A model generated the notes under the pieces. It saw nothing but the letters and a program-made list of their open reading frames with translations. It did no database searches and was not told the DNA's origin. Below, in pieces: positions 40,122 through 50,229 of a stretch of DNA of 64,000 nt; the first letter of the stretch is position 1; the number at the start of each line of letters is the position of its first letter. The stretch covers positions 806,001-870,000 of the forward strand of contig CAVRRQ010000001.1 of the NCBI GenBank assembly GCA_963723595.1, read 5' to 3'. This DNA comes from RYN-230 sp963723595 (GTDB lineage Bacteria; Actinomycetota; Actinomycetes; Streptosporangiales; Streptosporangiaceae). Position numbers and translations under genes: made by a program.

Positions 40122-42196
40122 ATGAACTGGCTTGCGCGCACGAGCGTGGAGGAGAACGTGGCAGGGGAAGAGGGCCAGGCCGACGACCGCGGTAAGGAGC
40201 GTACCGGCGCAGCCCGGCGCGGCAGCGCCGCCGCTGGGACGGCCCGGCGGTCGCCGTCCGGCACCGGCCGCGGCAACGCTGGGACGGCCCGGAGCACCGC
40301 CGCGGGTGCGAGCCGCGGCACCGCTGGCGCCAGGCGGGGCAGCACCGGCACCGGCCGCAGCACGGCTGGCGCCAGGCGCGGCACAACCGGCCGCGGGGCC
40401 ACTGACACCGGCCGTGGTACCGCTGCGGGCCGCCGGGACACCGGTGCAGACCGTGGTGCTGGTGGCGCTGGCCGTGGTGCTGGTGGCGCTGGCCGTGGTG
40501 CCCCTCGCGCTGGTCGTTCTGCCCCTGGTGTTGGCCGTGGTGCCGGTGTGGCTGGCCGGGGGGCCACTGGCGGCGGCCGTTCTGCCGCTGGGACTGGCCG
40601 TGGTGCCACTGGGACTGGCCGTTCTGCCACTGGGACTGGCCGTGGTGCCGGTGCCGCTGGCCGCAGCACTAGTAGCGCTGGCCGTGAAGCCAGTGACCCT
40701 GGCCCCGGTGCCCGTCGCGCTGGCCGTTCTGCCGCTGGGGCTGGCGGTAGTGCCACTCGCGGCGCCCGTGGTACCGGCGGGGCTGACCGTGGTGCCGGTG
40801 GGAGCTTCCGCAGTACAGCTGGCACCGGGCGGGGAGCGTCGCCGGGCGGTGCCCGGACGACCCGGACGGCCCGCGGTACTGGCGCGGTGCGTGAGCGCGG
40901 GCCGGCCAGTGCGGGCCCACGCGCTGGGTCGCGCGCGGCTGATGGCCTTAGTGGGACTGGTGCTCCCCGAACTGGCGGCCGGACGAGCGGTGGAGCTGCC
41001 GCTGGCCGCAGCTCCACGGCACGGACTGGCGGATATCCGGACAGGTCTGCGCGCCAGACCGGGACCGGCCGCGGCCGTGGATACGGCCCTGACCGCTCCG
41101 ACCGGCCGGGTCCCTCCGACCGGTCAGGCCGCTCCGACCGGCCGGGCCGCTCCGACCGGCCGGGCCGCTCCGACCGGCCGGGTCCCGCTGACCGGCCGGG
41201 TCCCGCTGACCGGGCAGCTCGAGCTGACCGGGATCGCCCGGATGGGCCAGGCCGCCTCACCGCCCGGGTCCTTCCGACCGGTCAGGCCGCACTGATCGGC
41301 CGGGGCGTCCCGTCGGCGGGCGGGGGGCACGAGCTGGGCAGGCAGGTACCCGCCCAGGGCGGGCCGGGACTGGGACTGCACCGCGGCCGGCCCGGGCGGA
41401 TGAGGCGGCCGGGCCGCGGCTGGACATTCCGGCGGAGATCACCGCGGACCAGCTTGACCCGGCGGCCGCCGCGGAGTTGCGCACGCTGCCCGCGGATCTG
41501 GCCACCGCGGTGGCCCGGCGGCTGGTGGCCTCGAGCCTGGCCGAGGACCCGGAAACGGGCTACCAGTTCGCGCAGGACGCTAGGCGGCTGGCGGCCCGGG
41601 TCGGCATCGTCCGGGAGACAGCGGGCATCGCCGCCTACCGGGCTGGGCACTGGGCCGAGGCGCTGACCGAGCTGCGGGCGGCGCGCCGGCTGACCGGCCG
41701 GACCAGCTACCTGCCGATGATGGTGGACGCGGAGCGGGCGCTGGGCCGCCTGGACCGCGCGCTGGCCCTGCTGGCCGAGCCGCAGGCCGGGCAGGTTGAC
41801 CGGGCCACCCAGATCGAATTGCTCATCGTTGAGTCGGGGATCCGCCGTGACCAGGGGCTGCCCGAGGCGGCCGCGGTCACCTTGCAGGTGCCCGAGCTCA
41901 CCGACGGCCGGCTGCGGCCGTGGTCGGCCCGGCTGTTCTATGCCTACGCGGACGCCCTGCTTGAGGCGGGACGGACCGAGGAGGCCCGGGAATGGTTCGG
42001 CCGGGCGGCCGGAGCGGACCGCGACGAGCAGACCGACGCCGCCGAGCGCTACGAGGACCTGGACGACGTGGTCATCGACGACCTCGAAGACGACGAAGAC
42101 GACGAAGACCCGGCCGACCACGAGGACCGGGCCGACCACGAGGACCCGGCTGACGGCCAGGGCACCGGCGAGCCGGGCCGGGCCGCCGGGGCGTGA
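40122..42196 (+). CDS. TPR protein with a long RG-rich repetitive N-terminus; frameshifted
   Basis: The conserved C-terminal ~250 residues (RLDIPAEITADQLDPAAAAELRTLPADLATAVARRL to LFYAYADALLEAGRTEEAREWFGRAAGAD) form TPR-like helices. They match the hypothetical TPR protein usually found near tyrS and the HAD gene in actinomycetes. An acidic tail follows (DDVVIDDLEDDEDDEDPAD). The N-terminal ~390 residues are Arg/Gly/Ala/Thr/Ser repeats (GTGRSTAGARRG, GAGGAGRGA, later SDRPGRSDRPGR), probably disordered and perhaps RNA-binding. The two parts are in different frames. The switch lies between about 41250 and 41390, possibly at the G6 run at 41322-41327. Start ATG 40122; GTG 40158 after GGAGGAG is an alternative. 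Function unknown. Confidence 0.7.
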
Positions 42197-42337
42197 CCGG
42201 ATTCGCCCTAGTGCACGGGACTACCCAGCCCGCGGCCCTGGCCGGCCTGTCGGCGGCGATCTGAGGTCCGCCGCGGACAGAGCCAGGCCCACGAGCTCAG
42301 CAGCACCGCACAAGGCCGTCAGCTGCCGCACAGGCCG

Positions 42338-43300
42338 TCAGGACGGGTTCTCCCGGTCCAGCCAGTGCATGATGCCCGCGACGTTGCCCTCGGTGCCGCT
42401 GACCACCTCGAACCGGGCCGCGACGTCCGGGTCGGTGTCCGCGCCCAGCACCGCGTACCGCTGCCTGGTCCGCTCCCGCACCATGGCCACCGCGTGATCG
42501 AGATCCAGCCCGGCGTCCCGGGCCCGCCGGGTCTCCGCCACCCAGACCTGGATCTCCTCGGCTGAGCGCTGCAGCGTCTCGGCCACGTCCGGCACCGGCC
42601 CGTAGTGGCTGAACAGCAGCCGCTGCGGACGCAGCGCGGCGAACATGCGCAGCGAGTTGAGCGCGGTGTCCAGGTCGAAGTCCGGCGGCGGCGTGGCCGG
42701 CCGCAGGTCACGGGTCTGCGGGATGTACACCCCGGCGGCGTCCCCGACGTACAGGTCGCCGGTCACCGAGTCGATCAGGCCGACATGATGCTTGGCGTGC
42801 CCGGGCGAATAGTGGCTGTCCAGCCAGCGGCCGCCGCCCAGATCGATGCGGCCGCGTTCGGCCACGCTGACGATCCGCTCGGCCGCGGTCGGCCGCATGG
42901 TCCCGAACAGCCCGTCCAGCGCATCTCCGTACACCATCCGGGCGCTGGCCATCAGCCGGCCCGGGTCGGCTAGATGCCGGGCGCCGCGCTCATGCACCAC
43001 GACCTCTGCGCCCGGGTACATCGCGGCGATGTCCCCGGTGCCGCCCGCATGATCCAGGTGGATGTGCGTCACCACCACCGTGGCCAGGTCGGCCGGGCCG
43101 AGGCCGAGCGCGGCCAGCGCATCGCTGACCACCGGCGCCGACGGCGCGGTGCCGGTCTCCACCAGGCACGGCCGGTCGCCGCGGATCAGGTAGCCGGCCG
43201 TAATGCCCGGATAGCCCGCCATCCGGGTATCGATCTCGTACACATCCTGCCCAAGATCGGTAATCCCCGGGGTCTGCGGTCTGGGCTCGGCCGTGTCCAT
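42338..43300 (-). CDS. MBL-fold metallo-hydrolase
   Basis: A metallo-beta-lactamase-fold hydrolase of 320 aa. The metal motif THIHLDHAGG (HxHxDH) is at residues about 88-97. A downstream His is in HYSPGHAKHH, an Asp in LYVGDAAGVYIP, and a late His in LLFSHYGPVPD. The C-terminal helical region is typical of glyoxalase II-like or RNase Z-like stand-alone hydrolases of unknown substrate. ATG 43300 (MDTAEPRPQ). It is convergent with the TPR gene and divergent from the membrane glycosyltransferase. Confidence 0.88.
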   Translation of the reverse strand: MDTAEPRPQTPGITDLGQDVYEIDTRMAGYPGITAGYLIRGDRPCLVETGTAPSAPVVSDALAALGLGPADLATVVVTHIHLDHAGGTGDIAAMYPGAEVVVHERGARHLADPGRLMASARMVYGDALDGLFGTMRPTAAERIVSVAERGRIDLGGGRWLDSHYSPGHAKHHVGLIDSVTGDLYVGDAAGVYIPQTRDLRPATPPPDFDLDTALNSLRMFAALRPQRLLFSHYGPVPDVAETLQRSAEEIQVWVAETRRARDAGLDLDHAVAMVRERTRQRYAVLGADTDPDVAARFEVVSGTEGNVAGIMHWLDRENPS

Positions 43301-43565
43301 GCCACCATGGTTCCAGACAGTGCGGGTGGCCGCCGGAACGCACCAGGGCCGGCCTGCCGGATGTGGCAGCGGTCGCGCTGCGGGTCCGAGTAGTATCGGA
43401 GCGCGGTCGGATCGTGCCGCCCTTATGCGGAATGGCGGACACCGGCCGGGGGGATGATCTCGGTTGCTTGCGGCCTGGCGTTCCTGGGCGGGCCTCCGGC
43501 GCAGTACCGGGTCTGTCGGGAGAGCATTCCGGAGCAACCGACTGTGAGTGGATTACCAAGTGAGA

Positions 43566-45167
43566 ATGCCTGCCGCCAAGTCGCAGACATCGCCAGCGCA
43601 GCCCGGCCCACGCCGGAGCTGGACACCGTCCGGCCGGGTGAACACGGCCATCGTGCTGATGACCCTGCTGGCCATCGGGCTGCGCCTCTACCAGCTGACC
43701 CGGCCGCAGTACCTGCTCGGCGTCACTGAGTACGACGACGGCACCGACTTCGGCAGCGCCATCCTGCTCATCCACGGCTACTTGCCGTACCGCGACTTCA
43801 TCATGGTGCAGCCACCGGGGATCACCCTGCTGATGGCCCCGGTGGCGGCGGCGACCAAGGGGCTGGGCACCGCGTGGGGGATGGGCACCGGCCGGATCCT
43901 CACCGCGGTGGCCGGTGGCGTGGGCGCCGGGCTGACCGGCCTGCTGGTCCGCCAGCGCGGGCTGCTCGCGGTCATCCTGGCCAGCGGGATCGTGGCCGTC
44001 TACCCGGCCAGCGTGCAGGCCGCGCACACCGTGCTGCTGGAGCCGTGGCTGGTGCTGTTCTGCTTGCTCGGCGCGCTGGCCGTCTTTGATGGTGACCGGA
44101 TAACGAGCAGCAACCGGCGGCTGATCTGGGGCGCCCTGGCGTTCGGCTTCGCCGGCGCGGTCAAGGTGTGGGCCATCCTGCCGGTCGTGGTCATCCTGGT
44201 GCTGACCGCCCGGCAGTGGCGGCGGGCGCTCGGCTTCACGGCCGGGGTGGCGGCCGGCTTCCTGGTCCCGGTGCTGCCGTTCGCCGCGCTGGCCCCGCGG
44301 ACCTTCTATGACAGTGTCGTGCTGGCCCAGCTGGTCCGGGTGGACGTGGTCCGGGTCGCGCTGTCCTACCGGCTGCACCAGATCACCGGGCTGACCGACT
44401 TCTCCAGCCTGGGCCCGGTCCCGCTGGCCATCGTCACGGTGGCCATCATCGTCCTCATCGTCGGGTGCGCGGTGGCCGCCTCGCGGCGGTCCGGGCAGGG
44501 ACTGCTGCCGCTGGAGCAGTTCAGCTACGGCACGACCGTGCTGACCATCATCGCGTTCCTCTGGCCCGCCGACTTCTACTACCACTACGCCGGGTTCCTG
44601 GCCCCGTTCCTGGCCCTGGCCATCGCGCTGCCGGTGGCCCGGCTGGTGGCCACGTTCAGCCCGGCGACCGGTGCCACCCGCTGGCTGGTCCGGTACGGCA
44701 CGGCGGCGGCGTCGGTCGTCATCGTGATCTTCGCCATCTTCCAGGTCGGCTTCGAGACCAGCCTGCAGCCGCCGCTGGCCCCGACCACGCCCGGGCTGAC
44801 CGGCAACATCATCGACCAGGCCGAGCGGGTCATCCCGCCCGGTTCGTGCGTGCTGGCCGACCAGGCGTCCTACGCGATCGCGGCGAACCGGTTCGGTTCG
44901 TCCAAGCCCGGCTGCGTGCCCATGGTGGACGGGGTGGGCAGCGACTACTCACTGTCCCAGGGGCGGAACGCGGCCAGCGGCGCACAGTACGTGCCCGCGG
45001 TGCGGACGCTGTGGCTGAACGCGCTGCGCGGCGCGGACTACGTGTGGCTGTCCCCGCTGTCCTACAAGCGCATCCTATGGACGGCGCGGGAGATCACGGA
45101 CTACTTCGACCAGCATTTCGTGCCCGCGCCCGGCGGCCCGTTCGGGCTCTACGTGCGCAAGAGCTAG
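43566..45167 (+). CDS. Integral membrane glycosyltransferase-like protein (GT39/PMT-type)
   Basis: About ten hydrophobic helices. The first extracytoplasmic loop contains YDDGTDFGSAILLIHGYLPYRDFIMVQPPG, resembling the acidic-motif loop of polyprenyl-phosphate sugar transferases (GT-C fold), and the C-terminal soluble domain is about 140 residues. It probably moves a sugar from a lipid carrier on the outer face of the membrane. Donor and acceptor are unknown. Start ATG 43566 or the in-frame GTG 43548; neither has a strong ribosome-binding site. Confidence 0.78.
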   Translation: MPAAKSQTSPAQPGPRRSWTPSGRVNTAIVLMTLLAIGLRLYQLTRPQYLLGVTEYDDGTDFGSAILLIHGYLPYRDFIMVQPPGITLLMAPVAAATKGLGTAWGMGTGRILTAVAGGVGAGLTGLLVRQRGLLAVILASGIVAVYPASVQAAHTVLLEPWLVLFCLLGALAVFDGDRITSSNRRLIWGALAFGFAGAVKVWAILPVVVILVLTARQWRRALGFTAGVAAGFLVPVLPFAALAPRTFYDSVVLAQLVRVDVVRVALSYRLHQITGLTDFSSLGPVPLAIVTVAIIVLIVGCAVAASRRSGQGLLPLEQFSYGTTVLTIIAFLWPADFYYHYAGFLAPFLALAIALPVARLVATFSPATGATRWLVRYGTAAASVVIVIFAIFQVGFETSLQPPLAPTTPGLTGNIIDQAERVIPPGSCVLADQASYAIAANRFGSSKPGCVPMVDGVGSDYSLSQGRNAASGAQYVPAVRTLWLNALRGADYVWLSPLSYKRILWTAREITDYFDQHFVPAPGGPFGLYVRKS

Positions 45168-46480
45168 CCGGCTCCGAACGAGCGCAGCACCAGGCCGGTG
45201 CGCGGCTTGGGCGCGAACGAGGTGGACTTGCGCGGCAGCCTTTCGCCTTCCGCGGCTACCTCGTACACGTCGGCCGTGGTCAGCGGGTTGACCAGCACGG
45301 CGGTGCCACCCGCCTGGCCGGCCTGGGCCACCGCGCGGGCCGCGTCGTGGTGCACCACCTGGACGGTCTGCTCGTCGTCGGTGATCTGCCACAGGTCACT
45401 GAGCAGCAGTTCCTGCAGCGCGGCGCTGGACAGCCGCCGCCAGGCCGCGGACTTGCCGGCCGGCATGGCCGCGTCGACCCGGACCGGGTCGGGGTCGCTG
45501 AGCAAGTACAGCTGGCCCCGGCCAGCCACCAGGAACGCGGGGCCGGCCTGGCCGGCCGCGGCCAGCGCATCCAGCGCCGCGGGCAGGCCGGCCGGGCCGC
45601 TGGGCAGCGGCCGGATGGTGAACGCGGCCTTGGCCCGCTCCACCGCCTCGCCCGGGTCCAGCCCGGGGATGACCCGGTGGATGGCCCCGATCGTGGGCGG
45701 GAACAAAGTCTGGTCCACCAGCAGCGCCAGGCCGTAGTCCCACGGGCCGGGTCCGTCCCCGGCCGCTCGCCGGTCGGCCTGCATCTGCAGGTACGCGGCG
45801 TAACGATGGTTGCCGTCGGCGATCAGGGCCTGCCGCGGGGCCAGATCGGCGGCGATGGCCGCGTGCATGGCCGGGTCGGTCAGCGGCCACAGGGTGTGCT
45901 CGATGCCGTCCTCGGTCCGGGCGCTGAGCGCCGGCTGGCCCGCGGCGGCCAGTTCGGCGGTCAGCCGGGCCGTAACGGTGTCCGGGCCGCCGTCGTAGAG
46001 CAGGAAGATCGGCTCCAGGTTGGCCTGGGTGGCCTCCATGAGCTGGCGGCGGCCGAGCACCGGCCCGGGCATCACATCCTCGTGCGGCAGCACGATCCGC
46101 GCCTCGGGCGGGGCCAGCCGCACCGCCCCGATCAGCCCGCGCTGCAGCACCCCGTCGCCTGCGCCGGGCGGCGGATCCACCAGCCGCTGCTGGTACAGGT
46201 ACAGAGCAGGCGCGCCCTCGGTGACTAGCACACCTTGGGCCAGCCAGGCGTGCAGCAGCCGGGCCGCCTCCTGGTAGTCCCCCCAGGGCTGGCCGGGCCG
46301 CGGTGGCGGCAGGATGAGCCAGACCACGTTGTGCGGGTCGGAGTCACGCAAATGCTGGGCGCTGTCCTGAGCGATGACGTCGTACGGTGGGGAGGTGACC
46401 TCTGCGAGTCCGGTCACCCTTTGCTGGGCATAACGGACACCACGGAAGGGCACGAGCGCGAGCCCGGCTGGCCCCGGCAC
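45164..46480 (-). CDS. DUF1015 family protein
   Basis: VPFRGVRYAQQRVTGLAEVTSPPYDVI at the N-terminus, DPHNVVWLILPPP, and LIADGNHRYAAYLQMQ in the centre are DUF1015 signatures. The family is widespread and has no firmly assigned reaction; kinase/lyase-like roles have been suggested. GTG 46480 is chosen because GAGGA precedes it and it starts just before the conserved block. A farther GTG at 46513 is possible. It overlaps the preceding convergent gene by 4 bp at the stop. Confidence 0.85.
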   Translation of the reverse strand: MPGPAGLALVPFRGVRYAQQRVTGLAEVTSPPYDVIAQDSAQHLRDSDPHNVVWLILPPPRPGQPWGDYQEAARLLHAWLAQGVLVTEGAPALYLYQQRLVDPPPGAGDGVLQRGLIGAVRLAPPEARIVLPHEDVMPGPVLGRRQLMEATQANLEPIFLLYDGGPDTVTARLTAELAAAGQPALSARTEDGIEHTLWPLTDPAMHAAIAADLAPRQALIADGNHRYAAYLQMQADRRAAGDGPGPWDYGLALLVDQTLFPPTIGAIHRVIPGLDPGEAVERAKAAFTIRPLPSGPAGLPAALDALAAAGQAGPAFLVAGRGQLYLLSDPDPVRVDAAMPAGKSAAWRRLSSAALQELLLSDLWQITDDEQTVQVVHHDAARAVAQAGQAGGTAVLVNPLTTADVYEVAAEGERLPRKSTSFAPKPRTGLVLRSFGAG

Positions 46481-46515
46481 CGCTGGTTCCTCGCCGGACG
46501 GAAGGATCTGCACAT

Positions 46516-47019
46516 ATGTCAGAAGCACCGCTGGGCGGCCAGGATTCCCGCCCGGAGGAAAATCCGCCCTCATCGGGCGATAATCCGGCCCCGCATGGTG
46601 ACGCGTATACGTGGTACCAGCGGGGCCTTGAACTGCTCGGCCGGGGCAGTGCCGCGGCCGCCGCGCAACTGCTGGAGCGGGCCGCGGAGGCCGAGCCCGG
46701 GGCGCGCAGCGTGCTCGAGGCGCTCGGCCGCGCCCAGTTCGACACCCGGCGGTACGACGCCGCCGCGCAGACATTCCGGCAGATCGTAGAGGCCAGCCCG
46801 ACCGACGACTACGCCCAGTTCGGCCTCGGCCTGGCGCTGGCCCGGGGCGGCGATCCGGGCGCCGCGGCCGAGCACCTGGCGCTGGCCGCGGCCATGCGGC
46901 CGGAACTGCCGCACTACACCGACGCACTGCGCGGCGTCCGGGCTACGCTGCGGGCCAGGTCGAAGGCGGCCGCCGAGTCACAGCCGGGCAGACCGGACGA
47001 GACGAAGGGCATTGTGTGA
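46516..47019 (+). CDS. Tetratricopeptide repeat protein
   Basis: 167 aa with about three TPR units: AYTWYQRGLELLGRGSAAAAAQLLERAAEAEP, ARSVLEALGRAQFDTRRYDAAAQTFRQIVEASP and DYAQFGLGLALARGGDPGAAAEHLALAAAMRP. A cytoplasmic scaffold of unknown partner. ATG 46516 follows GGAAGGA. The stop overlaps the HAD gene start (GTGA), so they are coupled. Confidence 0.88.
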   Translation: MSEAPLGGQDSRPEENPPSSGDNPAPHGDAYTWYQRGLELLGRGSAAAAAQLLERAAEAEPGARSVLEALGRAQFDTRRYDAAAQTFRQIVEASPTDDYAQFGLGLALARGGDPGAAAEHLALAAAMRPELPHYTDALRGVRATLRARSKAAAESQPGRPDETKGIV

Positions 47020-48185
47020 CTGCTGAGTCTGCCGGGGCTGATGTTGCGAACGAGAACGGGTCCCCGGCGCGGGCGGGGTCCCAGGTGAGGGCGGGGTCCC
47101 AACCGGGGACGGGATCCCAGGCGGGGACGGGATCCCCGGATGGCGACCGGGAGGACACCGGACTGGCCAGCCTGCTGCGCGGCTCCGCGGAGCCGCTGAG
47201 CCAGCGCTACGACGTGGCCCTGCTCGACCTGGACGGCGTGGTCTACCTGGGCCCCAGCGCGGTGCCCGGGGCGCCGGAGGCGCTGGCCAAGGCGACCGGG
47301 ACCGGGATGCGGCTGGCCTACGTAACGAACAACGCGTCCCGCACCCCCGCCGCCGTGGCCGCGCAGCTAGCCGGGTTCGGGGTGCAGGCAGCGGCCGCGG
47401 ACATCGTCACATCGGCACAGGCCGCGGCCACCCTGCTGGCCAGCCGACTGGCGCCCGGCGCGGCCGTCCTGGTGATCGGCAGCACCGCGCTGCGCATCGC
47501 GGTGCGCGAGCGCGGGCTCCGCCCGGTCAGTACCGCGCTGGACCGGCCCGCCGCGGTGCTGCAGGGGTACGCGCCCGGGGTCGGCTACCCACAGTTCCTC
47601 GAAGGCGGGCTCGCCGTCCGGGCCGGTGCCTGGTTCGTCGCCTCCAACGCGGACGCCACCCTGCCGACGCCGCGGGGCATCCAGCCCGGGAACGGCTCAC
47701 TGCTGCAGGTGATCGCGCACGCCACCGGGCAGCAGCCGACGGTTGCGGGCAAGCCGGAGCCGCCGCTGCACGCCGAGGCGGTGGCCCGGACCGGGGCCCG
47801 CAACCCACTGGTCGTCGGCGACCGGCTGGACACCGACATCGAGGGCGCGGTCCGGGTCGGCTCGGCCAGCCTGCTCGTGCTGACCGGCGTCAGCCGCCCG
47901 GCCGACGCCGTGCTGGCGCCACCCAGCCAGCGGCCCAGCTACCTCGCCGCCGACCTGGCCGGTCTGCTCGAGCCGCAGCCGACGGTGACCAGGCAGGAAC
48001 TGGCGTTCTGCTGCGGAGGGTGGCGCGCCTACGGCGGTCACGATGGCACGGAGCTCAGCCTCGACGGCGCGGGGGACCCGGTGGACGGGCTGCGCGCGCT
48101 GTGCGCCGCGGCCTGGTCGCTGGACCAGGTCAGCCTGGAGATGATCCGGCCCGCGCTGGCCGCGCTCGGCCCGCTCAGCCACTGA
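47016..48185 (+). CDS. HAD-IIA family phosphatase (NagD/phosphoglycolate or glycerol-3-phosphate phosphatase type)
   Basis: HAD motif I is LLDLDGVVYLG, motif II TNNASRTP, with the type IIA cap domain between, and motif IV is VVGDRLDTDIEGA. Related mycobacterial proteins act as glycerol-3-phosphate phosphatases; the substrate here is inferred at best. The first ~50 residues are repeats of ARAGSQVRAGSQPGTGSQAG encoded by tandem GCGGGGTCCCA/GGGACGGGATCCC units. A C-terminal extension (FCCGGWRAYGGHDG onward) follows the phosphatase fold. Confidence 0.9.
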   Translation: MTAESAGADVANENGSPARAGSQVRAGSQPGTGSQAGTGSPDGDREDTGLASLLRGSAEPLSQRYDVALLDLDGVVYLGPSAVPGAPEALAKATGTGMRLAYVTNNASRTPAAVAAQLAGFGVQAAAADIVTSAQAAATLLASRLAPGAAVLVIGSTALRIAVRERGLRPVSTALDRPAAVLQGYAPGVGYPQFLEGGLAVRAGAWFVASNADATLPTPRGIQPGNGSLLQVIAHATGQQPTVAGKPEPPLHAEAVARTGARNPLVVGDRLDTDIEGAVRVGSASLLVLTGVSRPADAVLAPPSQRPSYLAADLAGLLEPQPTVTRQELAFCCGGWRAYGGHDGTELSLDGAGDPVDGLRALCAAAWSLDQVSLEMIRPALAALGPLSH

Positions 48186-48335
48186 GTATCACCGGCCGGG
48201 AGTAGGCCGGCCATCCCCCCACAGTCGCACGAAGATCGGCTTAGCGGCCGATGTGCCGCACCCTTCCGGTCCGGAAGACTTGGCAGCGCACAAGGCAGGC
48301 GGGCAGCGGGCCCGGGCCAACGAAGGGACACGTCA

Positions 48336-49298
48336 ATGATTGAGGCACGGGGCCTCACCAAGCGTTACGGGGACAAGGTGGCGGTAGACCACCTCTCGTT
48401 CACCGTGGAGCCGGGCCGGATCACCGGCTTCCTCGGCCCCAACGGGGCGGGTAAAACCACCACGATGCGGCTCATCCTCGGGCTGGACTACCCGACCGAT
48501 GGCCGGGTCACCGTGCACGGCAAGGAGTTCCGGCGGCTGGCCAGCCCGATGCGGGAGGTCGGTGCGCTGCTCGACGCCAAGGCGGTGCACGGCGGCCGGA
48601 GCGCGTACAACCACCTGCTGTGCCTGGCCCAGACCAACAACCTGCCCGCCCGCCGGGTCGGCGAGGTGCTCGAGCTGGTCGGGCTGTCCGAGGTGGCCAG
48701 GAAGCGGTCGAACGGCTTCTCGCTCGGCATGGGGCAGCGCCTGGGCATCGCCGCCGCGCTGCTCGGCGACCCGGCCATCCTGATGTTCGACGAGCCGGTC
48801 AACGGGCTGGACCCGGAAGGCATCCTGTGGATCAGGAACCTGATGAAGGCGCTGGCCGCTGAGGGCCGGACCGTTTTCGTGTCCAGCCACCTGATGTCGG
48901 AGATGGAAAACACTGCCGACCACCTGCTGGTCATCGGCCGGGGCAAGCTGATCGCCGACTGCACGGTGGCCGAGTTCATCGCGCGCAACTCGGTGCAGGC
49001 GGTGCGGGTGCGCACCCCGCAGCGGGAGGCGCTGGCCCATGCCGTCGCGCTGGCGGGCGGCCGGACCCTGGACGGGGCGGACGGCGCCATCGTGGTGCAG
49101 GGGCTGGCCGCCGACCAGGTCGGCGACCTGGCCTACGACAAGGCGATCCGGCTGCACGAGCTGGCGCCCACCCAGGCCTCGCTGGAAGAGGCGTTCATGG
49201 AGCTGACCGCGTCCAGTGTGGAGTTCCGGGCCGGCACCCCGGGGTCCGAGCCGGCCGTGCGTTCGGGGGAGCCGGTGGGCTCGGGAGAGGTGGCTTGA
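48336..49298 (+). CDS. ABC transporter ATP-binding protein (DrrA-like)
   Basis: The cytoplasmic ATPase of an ABC-2 exporter. Walker A GPNGAGKTTT, signature FSLGMGQRLGIAAALL (LGMGQ), Walker B ILMFDEPVNGLDP and H-loop VSSHLMSEME are all present. A C-terminal extension of about 80 residues follows. AAGGGA precedes ATG 48336. The next gene is its permease, 1 bp downstream. Confidence 0.95.
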   Translation: MIEARGLTKRYGDKVAVDHLSFTVEPGRITGFLGPNGAGKTTTMRLILGLDYPTDGRVTVHGKEFRRLASPMREVGALLDAKAVHGGRSAYNHLLCLAQTNNLPARRVGEVLELVGLSEVARKRSNGFSLGMGQRLGIAAALLGDPAILMFDEPVNGLDPEGILWIRNLMKALAAEGRTVFVSSHLMSEMENTADHLLVIGRGKLIADCTVAEFIARNSVQAVRVRTPQREALAHAVALAGGRTLDGADGAIVVQGLAADQVGDLAYDKAIRLHELAPTQASLEEAFMELTASSVEFRAGTPGSEPAVRSGEPVGSGEVA

Positions 49299-49299
49299 C

Positions 49300-50127
49300 A
49301 TGGCAGTGACGGCACAGGTCCCGGCGGGGGCGCACGCGGCCCTGGACGGGCCCGGCGCCCCGGCCGGCCTCGGCGGCGCGCTGCGCTCCGAGTTCACCAA
49401 GATCCGCTCGGTCCGGTCCACGTACTGGACGCTGTTCGCCATGATCGTGGTCACCATCGGTATCGGCGCGCTGGCCTGCGTGGCCGCAGACTCCCACGGC
49501 GGGCATGGGCCGGGCTTCGACCCGACCCAGCACAGCCTGATCGGCCTGGTGCTCGGCCAGCTGATCATCGTGGTCCTGGGCGCGCTGACCATCACCTCCG
49601 AGTACTCCACCGGGATGATCCGCACCTCGCTGTCCGTGCAGCCGCGGCGCGGCACCGTGCTGGCCGCCAAGGGCATCGTGTTCACCCTGGTCAGCCTCGT
49701 CAGCGGGCTGATCGCGTCGTTCGGGTCGTTCTTCATCGGGCAGGCCATCCTGTCCAGCAAGCACCTGAACGTGAGCCTCGGCGACCCGAACGTGCTGCGT
49801 GCGGTGATCGGCGGCGGGCTGTTCCTGGCCGTGTGCGGCATGCTGGCGTTCGGCCTCGGTACCCTGCTGCGGCACACGGCGGCCGCCATCACCGCGTCCA
49901 TCGGCCTGCTGTTCGTGCTGTTCGTGCTGGTCAACTTCCTGCCGCAGAGCTGGCAGGTGCACGTGGACAAGTGGATCCCGTTCAACGCGGGCAGCCAGGT
50001 CTGGACCACCGTCAACCAGCCGGGCACCCACTTGTTCTCGGCCTGGACCGGGTTCGCCGTGTTCCTCGGCTACGCGGTGATCGCCATCATCGCCGGCGCG
50101 ATCGTGTTCCTGCGCCGCGACGCCTGA
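49300..50127 (+). CDS. ABC-2 type permease
   Basis: The six-helix membrane partner of the preceding ATPase. ALRSEFTKIRSVRSTYWTLFAMIVVTIGIGALACVA is the typical first segment, followed by IIVVLGALTITSEYSTGMIRTSLSVQPRRG (the conserved TSEY…IRTSL motif) and a final helix GYAVIAIIAGAIVFLRRDA. 275 aa. Substrate unknown. The large loop after helix 1 contains HGGHGPGF. Confidence 0.93.
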   Translation: MAVTAQVPAGAHAALDGPGAPAGLGGALRSEFTKIRSVRSTYWTLFAMIVVTIGIGALACVAADSHGGHGPGFDPTQHSLIGLVLGQLIIVVLGALTITSEYSTGMIRTSLSVQPRRGTVLAAKGIVFTLVSLVSGLIASFGSFFIGQAILSSKHLNVSLGDPNVLRAVIGGGLFLAVCGMLAFGLGTLLRHTAAAITASIGLLFVLFVLVNFLPQSWQVHVDKWIPFNAGSQVWTTVNQPGTHLFSAWTGFAVFLGYAVIAIIAGAIVFLRRDA

Positions 50128-50152
50128 CGCTTGGGGCTTGGGGTAGCGGGCT

Positions 50153-50190
50153 ACGGGCCCGGCGGCTGCGGGGGCAGCTGCCGGGCCCGT
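50153..50190. terminator. Bidirectional GC-rich hairpin
   Basis: ACGGGCCCGGC (50153-50163) pairs perfectly with GCCGGGCCCGT (50180-50190), and inside it GCTGC pairs with GCAGC. It lies between the convergent permease and nei genes. Confidence 0.65.
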
Positions 50191-50229
50191 TGCCGTGGCT
50201 TTGTCGTGGCTGGCCGCTAGGGCTGGCCG

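Noticed and set aside
40049..41260. A 403-aa Arg/Pro-rich - strand protein
   Set aside because: Antisense shadow of the same GC-rich repeats.
40132..41295. A 387-aa Val/Leu-rich hydrophobic protein
   Set aside because: It is the +1 reading of the RG-repeat codons of the TPR protein and lacks a ribosome-binding site and family similarity.
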